Positions 60,735 to 64,000 of a stretch of DNA of 64,000 nt are shown here, piece by piece; within the stretch, counting starts at the first letter, position 1; each line of letters starts with the position of its first letter. The stretch spans positions 868,001-932,000 of the forward strand of contig NZ_CP025013.1 in NCBI RefSeq assembly GCF_002953715.1, in the 5' to 3' direction. The notes under the pieces are model-generated. The model did not search any database. It was not told where the DNA came from and saw nothing but the letters and a program-made list of their open reading frames with translations. The stretch comes from Rhizobium leguminosarum. GTDB lineage: Bacteria; Pseudomonadota; Alphaproteobacteria; Rhizobiales; Rhizobiaceae. Position numbers and translations under genes: made by a program.

Positions 60735-60776
60735 CAGCTCTCGCTGCGGCAGGAGCTGCCGCGCATGGAGGAAGAC

Positions 60777-61703
60777 ATGTCGCAAAGCGCTGTTGCCGAA
60801 GTTCCCTTGCAGCCCGGTCAGCCACGGCGCTTCCTGAAGCCGGAGACGCAGACAGCCATGCTGTTCCTGCTGCCGAGCTTCCTCGGCTTCATGGTCTTCA
60901 TGGCCCTGCCGATCCTGGCGTCGCTGGCGCTCAGCTTTACCAACTGGCAGCTGATCTCGACGCCATCCTTCGTCGGCTTTCAGAATTATATCAGGCTCTT
61001 CACCGTCGATCCGGCCTTCTACACCGTATTGCGCAATACGCTGTTCTTCGCAGTCGAGTATCTGGCGCTGAATATTATCGTTTCGCTGACGCTTGCGGTC
61101 TGGATATCGAGCCTGAAGCGCGGCAAGGCGATCTTCCGGGTGATCTTCTTCCTGCCGACCTTCACGCCCACCATCGCCGCATCGGTGGTGTGGCTGCTGA
61201 TCTTCACACCGGATGGGCTGGCCGACACCATCATCCGCGCGCTCGGCCTCGGCCTGCCGAATTTCCTGCTGAGTTCGACCTGGGCCATGCAGGCGGTGGT
61301 GCTCGTCACCCTGTGGGCGAATGTCGGCTACAACGTCGTGATGTTCAACGCCGCGCTCGACCTCGTGCCGAAGCATTATCTCGAGGCGGCGACGATCGAC
61401 GGCGCCAATGCCTGGCAGCGCTTCTGGCGCATCCGCCTGCCGCTCATCTCGCCGACCGTCTTCTTCGGCACCGTGATGACGGCGATCACCTCGCTGCAGG
61501 TCTTCGACGAGATATTCGCGATGACGCGCGGCGGCCCGGGCTCGGCGACGGCCACGCTCGGTTTCGCCATCTACCAGAAGGGCTTCACCAACTTCCAGAT
61601 GGGCTATGCCTCCGCATTGGCCTGGGTGATGTTCGTCATGATCATGGCGCTCACCATCCTGCAGTTCCACATGCAGCGCAAATGGGTGCATTATGACGAT
61701 TGA
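60777..61703 (+). CDS. Sugar ABC transporter permease (MalF type)
   Basis: 308 residues from the ATG at 60777 (TGGAGGAAG ahead). Six spans, the first AMLFLLPSFLGFMVFMALPI, and the EAA loop HYLEAATIDGANAWQRFWRI. Overlaps the second permease gene by 11 bases. No ATPase gene accompanies it up to the end of the operon. Confidence 0.92.
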   Translation: MSQSAVAEVPLQPGQPRRFLKPETQTAMLFLLPSFLGFMVFMALPILASLALSFTNWQLISTPSFVGFQNYIRLFTVDPAFYTVLRNTLFFAVEYLALNIIVSLTLAVWISSLKRGKAIFRVIFFLPTFTPTIAASVVWLLIFTPDGLADTIIRALGLGLPNFLLSSTWAMQAVVLVTLWANVGYNVVMFNAALDLVPKHYLEAATIDGANAWQRFWRIRLPLISPTVFFGTVMTAITSLQVFDEIFAMTRGGPGSATATLGFAIYQKGFTNFQMGYASALAWVMFVMIMALTILQFHMQRKWVHYDD

Positions 61704-62577
61704 TCCGACCTCACGGCATCCGCATTCCGCCTCCCAGCATCGTCACCGCATATTGCGGCGCGTCGGCACCTTCGTCAGCTACACGGCACTTTCGCTGATC
61801 GCGCTGCTTTTCCTCTTCCCGTTCTTCTGGATGGTGTCGAATGCGGTGCGCTCCAATGCCGAGGTGATGGCCGTGCCGGTCCGCATCTTCCCCGAGGAGT
61901 ATCATTGGGGAACATTCGTCGAAGCCCTGGTTTCCCTGCCGTTCGGAACCTTCCTGTTGAATTCCTTCGTGGTCGCCTGCGGCGTTACGGCGATCGTGAT
62001 TGCAGTATCCTGCCTGTCTGCCTACGCCTTCGCCCGGCTGAAATTTCCCGGCCGCGAGGGGCTGCTGCTCACCTATCTCAGCACGCTGATGATCCCGCAG
62101 GTCATGCTGGTCATCCCGCTCTTCCTCATCGTCAGCAAGCTCGGCTGGATCAACACCTATCACGGCATGATCCTGCCGGTCGCCTTCAGCTCCTTCGGCA
62201 CGTTTCTGCTGCGCCAGTTCATTCTCGGCATTCCCAAGGATCTCGACGAGGCGGCGATGATGGACGGGGCTTCGCGCCTGCGCATCCTGGTCACGGTCAT
62301 CGTTCCGCTTGCCATGCCGGCCATCGGCCTGCTGGCACTGTTCACCTTCATCGCACAATGGAAGAGTTTCCTCTGGCCGCTGATCGCCACCAGCGGCATC
62401 GAAAAAGCTACGCTGCCGCTCGGGCTCACCCTGTTCCAGACACAGCAGGGCACCGCGTGGAACTACATCATGGCCGGCGCAACGATCTCCATGCTGCCCG
62501 GCGTCATCCTGGCCATCGTGCTGCAGAGGGTGATCTACAAGGGTATCACCGTCAGCTCCGGCTTTGGCGGACGCTAG
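61693..62577 (+). CDS. Sugar ABC transporter permease (MalG type)
   Basis: 294 residues with six spans (the first ALSLIALLFLFPFFWMV) and the EAA loop DLDEAAMMDGASRLRILVTV. Starts within the end of the first permease gene. Its TAG stop is the beginning of a palindromic repeat. With the partner permease it forms the channel of the fucosidase-linked importer; an ATPase must come from elsewhere. Confidence 0.92.
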   Translation: MTIDPTSRHPHSASQHRHRILRRVGTFVSYTALSLIALLFLFPFFWMVSNAVRSNAEVMAVPVRIFPEEYHWGTFVEALVSLPFGTFLLNSFVVACGVTAIVIAVSCLSAYAFARLKFPGREGLLLTYLSTLMIPQVMLVIPLFLIVSKLGWINTYHGMILPVAFSSFGTFLLRQFILGIPKDLDEAAMMDGASRLRILVTVIVPLAMPAIGLLALFTFIAQWKSFLWPLIATSGIEKATLPLGLTLFQTQQGTAWNYIMAGATISMLPGVILAIVLQRVIYKGITVSSGFGGR

Positions 62578-62620
62578 AGCACGATGCCGAAAGTGTGAGC
62601 GGTTTTCGGACAACATCGTC
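62575..62620. repeat. Palindromic intergenic repeat, type B
   Basis: Begins with TAGAGCACGATG, whose TAG is the permease stop codon. ACGATG (62581-62586) pairs with CATCGT (62614-62619), and CCGAAA with TTTCGG lies inside. Strongly similar to the reverse complement of the 47745 element. The right arm beyond CATCGT has diverged. Confidence 0.65.
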
Positions 62621-62815
62621 ATAAGAACAAAGATTTATGCGCATCGTATCAAGTTTGACGTGTTGCCCTTCAAGTCCGGCCGATTGCCGCCGAAGAAGGC
62701 GCGCGTGCCACTGCAAGATCATATCCTCGCGCTTAACTTTTGCTTCCGGTCGAAAAGTAAAATTTAACCAAAATTTGAAATAACGCTTTCATATCCGAAT
62801 TGCGCAGGGGAATTC

Positions 62816-63745
62816 ATGAAAACGGCCACGCTTGCATCCATCGCCTTGGCGATATCGATCTCTGCTGCCAATGCCCAGACGATCGGGGTTTCGATGTCCG
62901 ATCTCGACAAATTCAGAACGGCGCTTCTCAACGGCGTCGTCTCGCATGGGCAGACGATATCCGGCCTCAAGCTCGTCACCGAGAACGCCAAGGGCGACAA
63001 CGAACTCCAGAAGCAGCAGGTGCAGAAGCTCATTGCCGACAAGGTCGACGCGATCATCCTTGCCGTCTCCGATGGCGACCTCGGACCGCAAATGACCAAG
63101 ATGGCGGCAGATGCCAGCATTCCGCTGATCTATATCAACAACGTTCCTTCCAACCTCATGGACTTGCCGGACAATCAGGTGGTGGTCGCCTCCAACGAGA
63201 AGGAGTCCGGAACGCTGGAGACCAAGCAGGTCTGCACGCTCCTCAAAGGCAAAGGCCGCGTCGTCGTGCTGATGGGCGAACCCTTCCACGCGGCCGCCCG
63301 CGCCCGTACCCAGGACATCTCCGACGTCATCGCTACGCCGGATTGCAAAGGCCTTCAGATCGTCGAGCGCCAGGCCGCCTATTGGTCGCGCGATTATGCC
63401 GACCAGCAGATGCAGGAATGGCTGTCGGCCGGCGTCAAGTTCGATGCGGTCATCGCCAATAATGACGAGATGGCCCTCGGCGCTATCCGGGCCATGAAGA
63501 AAGCCGGCATGCCGATGAAGGATGTCGTCGTCGCCGGCGTCGACGCGACCGACGACGCGCTGGCGGCGATGGTGGCCGGCGATCTCGACGTCACCATTCT
63601 CCAGAGCGCTGTCGGACAGGGGGGTGCCGCTGTCGACGCCGCCGTCAAGCTTATCCGCAAAGAGAAGGTGCCGCGCGAAAACAACGTTCCCTTCGAACTC
63701 GTCACACCTGAGAACATTGCCACCTATCTGCCGAAGAGCCAGTAA
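62816..63745 (+). CDS. Sugar-binding periplasmic protein (ribose/allose type)
   Basis: 309 residues. Signal peptide LASIALAISISAANA, then the Peripla_BP_4 fold: QTIGVSMSDLDKFRTALLNG, NELQKQQVQKLIADKVDAII and VIANNDEMALGAIRAM. It binds a sugar or related ligand. No permease or ATPase genes are beside it; the next gene starts 13-16 bp downstream and encodes a chemotaxis receptor, so it may be a sensor protein for chemotaxis or serve a transporter elsewhere. About 190 bp upstream is AT-rich and probably carries its promoter. Confidence 0.88.
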   Translation: MKTATLASIALAISISAANAQTIGVSMSDLDKFRTALLNGVVSHGQTISGLKLVTENAKGDNELQKQQVQKLIADKVDAIILAVSDGDLGPQMTKMAADASIPLIYINNVPSNLMDLPDNQVVVASNEKESGTLETKQVCTLLKGKGRVVVLMGEPFHAAARARTQDISDVIATPDCKGLQIVERQAAYWSRDYADQQMQEWLSAGVKFDAVIANNDEMALGAIRAMKKAGMPMKDVVVAGVDATDDALAAMVAGDLDVTILQSAVGQGGAAVDAAVKLIRKEKVPRENNVPFELVTPENIATYLPKSQ

Positions 63746-63761
63746 GCATAAGAGGACTATG

Positions 63762-64000
63762 ATGTTGCATTTCTGGAATAAATTCGGCATTCGCGCACAG
63801 ATCACCTCGGGCTTCGTGCCGCTGATCCTGTTGATGAGCCTGCTCACGGTCAGCGCGATCTCGGGCATGAATGGGCTCGCCTCCATCTTCGCGTCCTATC
63901 GCGCCACGGCTGGTCAGAGTCTCGCCATCTCGGACTACAGCGACCAACTGAACGAGATTCAGATGTCGGCGGAAGCCTTCCGCTCCACGCCGACGCAGGA
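63762..64000 (+). CDS. Methyl-accepting chemotaxis protein, N-terminal part
   Basis: Begins at ATG 63762 (or 63759) with AGAGGA just ahead and runs off the window after about 79 codons. The start FWNKFGIRAQITSGFVPLI and the long hydrophobic segment PLILLMSLLTVSAISG form a first membrane anchor followed by a periplasmic helical region (DYSDQLNEIQMSAEAFRS), the layout of a chemoreceptor. Linked to the binding protein just upstream, it probably reports that ligand to the flagellar system. The methylation and signalling domains lie outside the window. Confidence 0.72.
   Translation, partial: MLHFWNKFGIRAQITSGFVPLILLMSLLTVSAISGMNGLASIFASYRATAGQSLAISDYSDQLNEIQMSAEAFRSTPTQ

Noticed and set aside
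1..64000. CRISPR array or tRNA genes
   Set aside because: No run of regularly spaced short repeats and no cloverleaf-like sequence was noticed while reading the window.

Overview
The window is high-GC alphaproteobacterial DNA and reads like accessory genome (a large plasmid or a variable chromosomal segment) of a Rhizobium of the leguminosarum/etli type. The grounds are the gene families (many ABC importers, LysR/GntR/LacI regulators, an HrcA-controlled groESL operon, DUF2934 and DUF6522 proteins) and several copies of palindromic intergenic repeats of the kind common in rhizobia. No tRNA, rRNA, CRISPR array, integrase, transposase or replication gene was seen, and replicon and species cannot be settled from this sequence alone.

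Layout. 1-5.4 kb: the tail of an amine-oxidase-like flavoprotein, a LysR regulator, and a divergent polar amino-acid type ABC importer with an agmatinase-family ureohydrolase; this fits uptake and hydrolysis of a guanidino compound. 5.6-12.2 kb: a leftward catabolic cluster (two aldehyde dehydrogenases, tartrate/malate dehydrogenase, cupin, 2-hydroxyacid dehydrogenase, ArgE-like M20 deacylase). 12.4-17.0 kb: a GNAT protein, small hypotheticals, a LysR regulator, an HPP-CBS membrane protein and a DUF6522 protein. At 17.0-17.4 kb lies the 3' remnant of a livF gene, whose break marks the left edge of the next region.

17.4-31.9 kb: a compact catabolic island: HyuA/HyuB (ATP-dependent hydantoinase/oxoprolinase family), class I aminotransferase, uronate-dehydrogenase-like protein, FAD oxidoreductase, TPP-dependent enzyme, an FCD-type GntR regulator, a YdiJ-type FAD/Fe-S dehydrogenase and two SDRs. 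A similar 18-bp sequence lies at the hyuA promoter and just upstream of the regulator, and its ATAAGTGA core recurs in the ydiJ/SDR divergent promoter, so the regulator probably controls the whole set. No transporter is present. The substrate is unknown and this is the best candidate for an undescribed pathway.

31.9-37.6 kb: groEL and groES behind a CIRCE element, then small stress-type genes (hypotheticals, DUF2934, HD domain, two dimeric alpha/beta-barrel-like proteins, a HIT protein). 37.6-48.7 kb: a polysaccharide utilisation locus: a leftward operon of two permeases, GH88 hydrolase, UgpC/MsmK-like ATPase, YesL-family protein, binding protein and DUF2264 protein, facing a rightward heparinase II/III-family lyase and a beta-sandwich-like protein. 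The enzymes lack signal peptides, so oligosaccharides are probably imported and then cut in the cytoplasm. 48.8-53.8 kb: a TctD/TctE-like two-component system facing an NMT1/SsuA-type ABC importer. 54.1-57.8 kb: a GlxA-like AraC regulator, an isochorismatase-fold hydrolase, a second FCD GntR regulator and a LacI regulator. 58.0-62.6 kb: a GH29 fucosidase operon with binding protein and two permeases but no ATPase; its promoter and that of lacI share the palindrome GAACCGGTTC. The window ends with a ribose-type binding protein followed directly by the start of a chemotaxis receptor.
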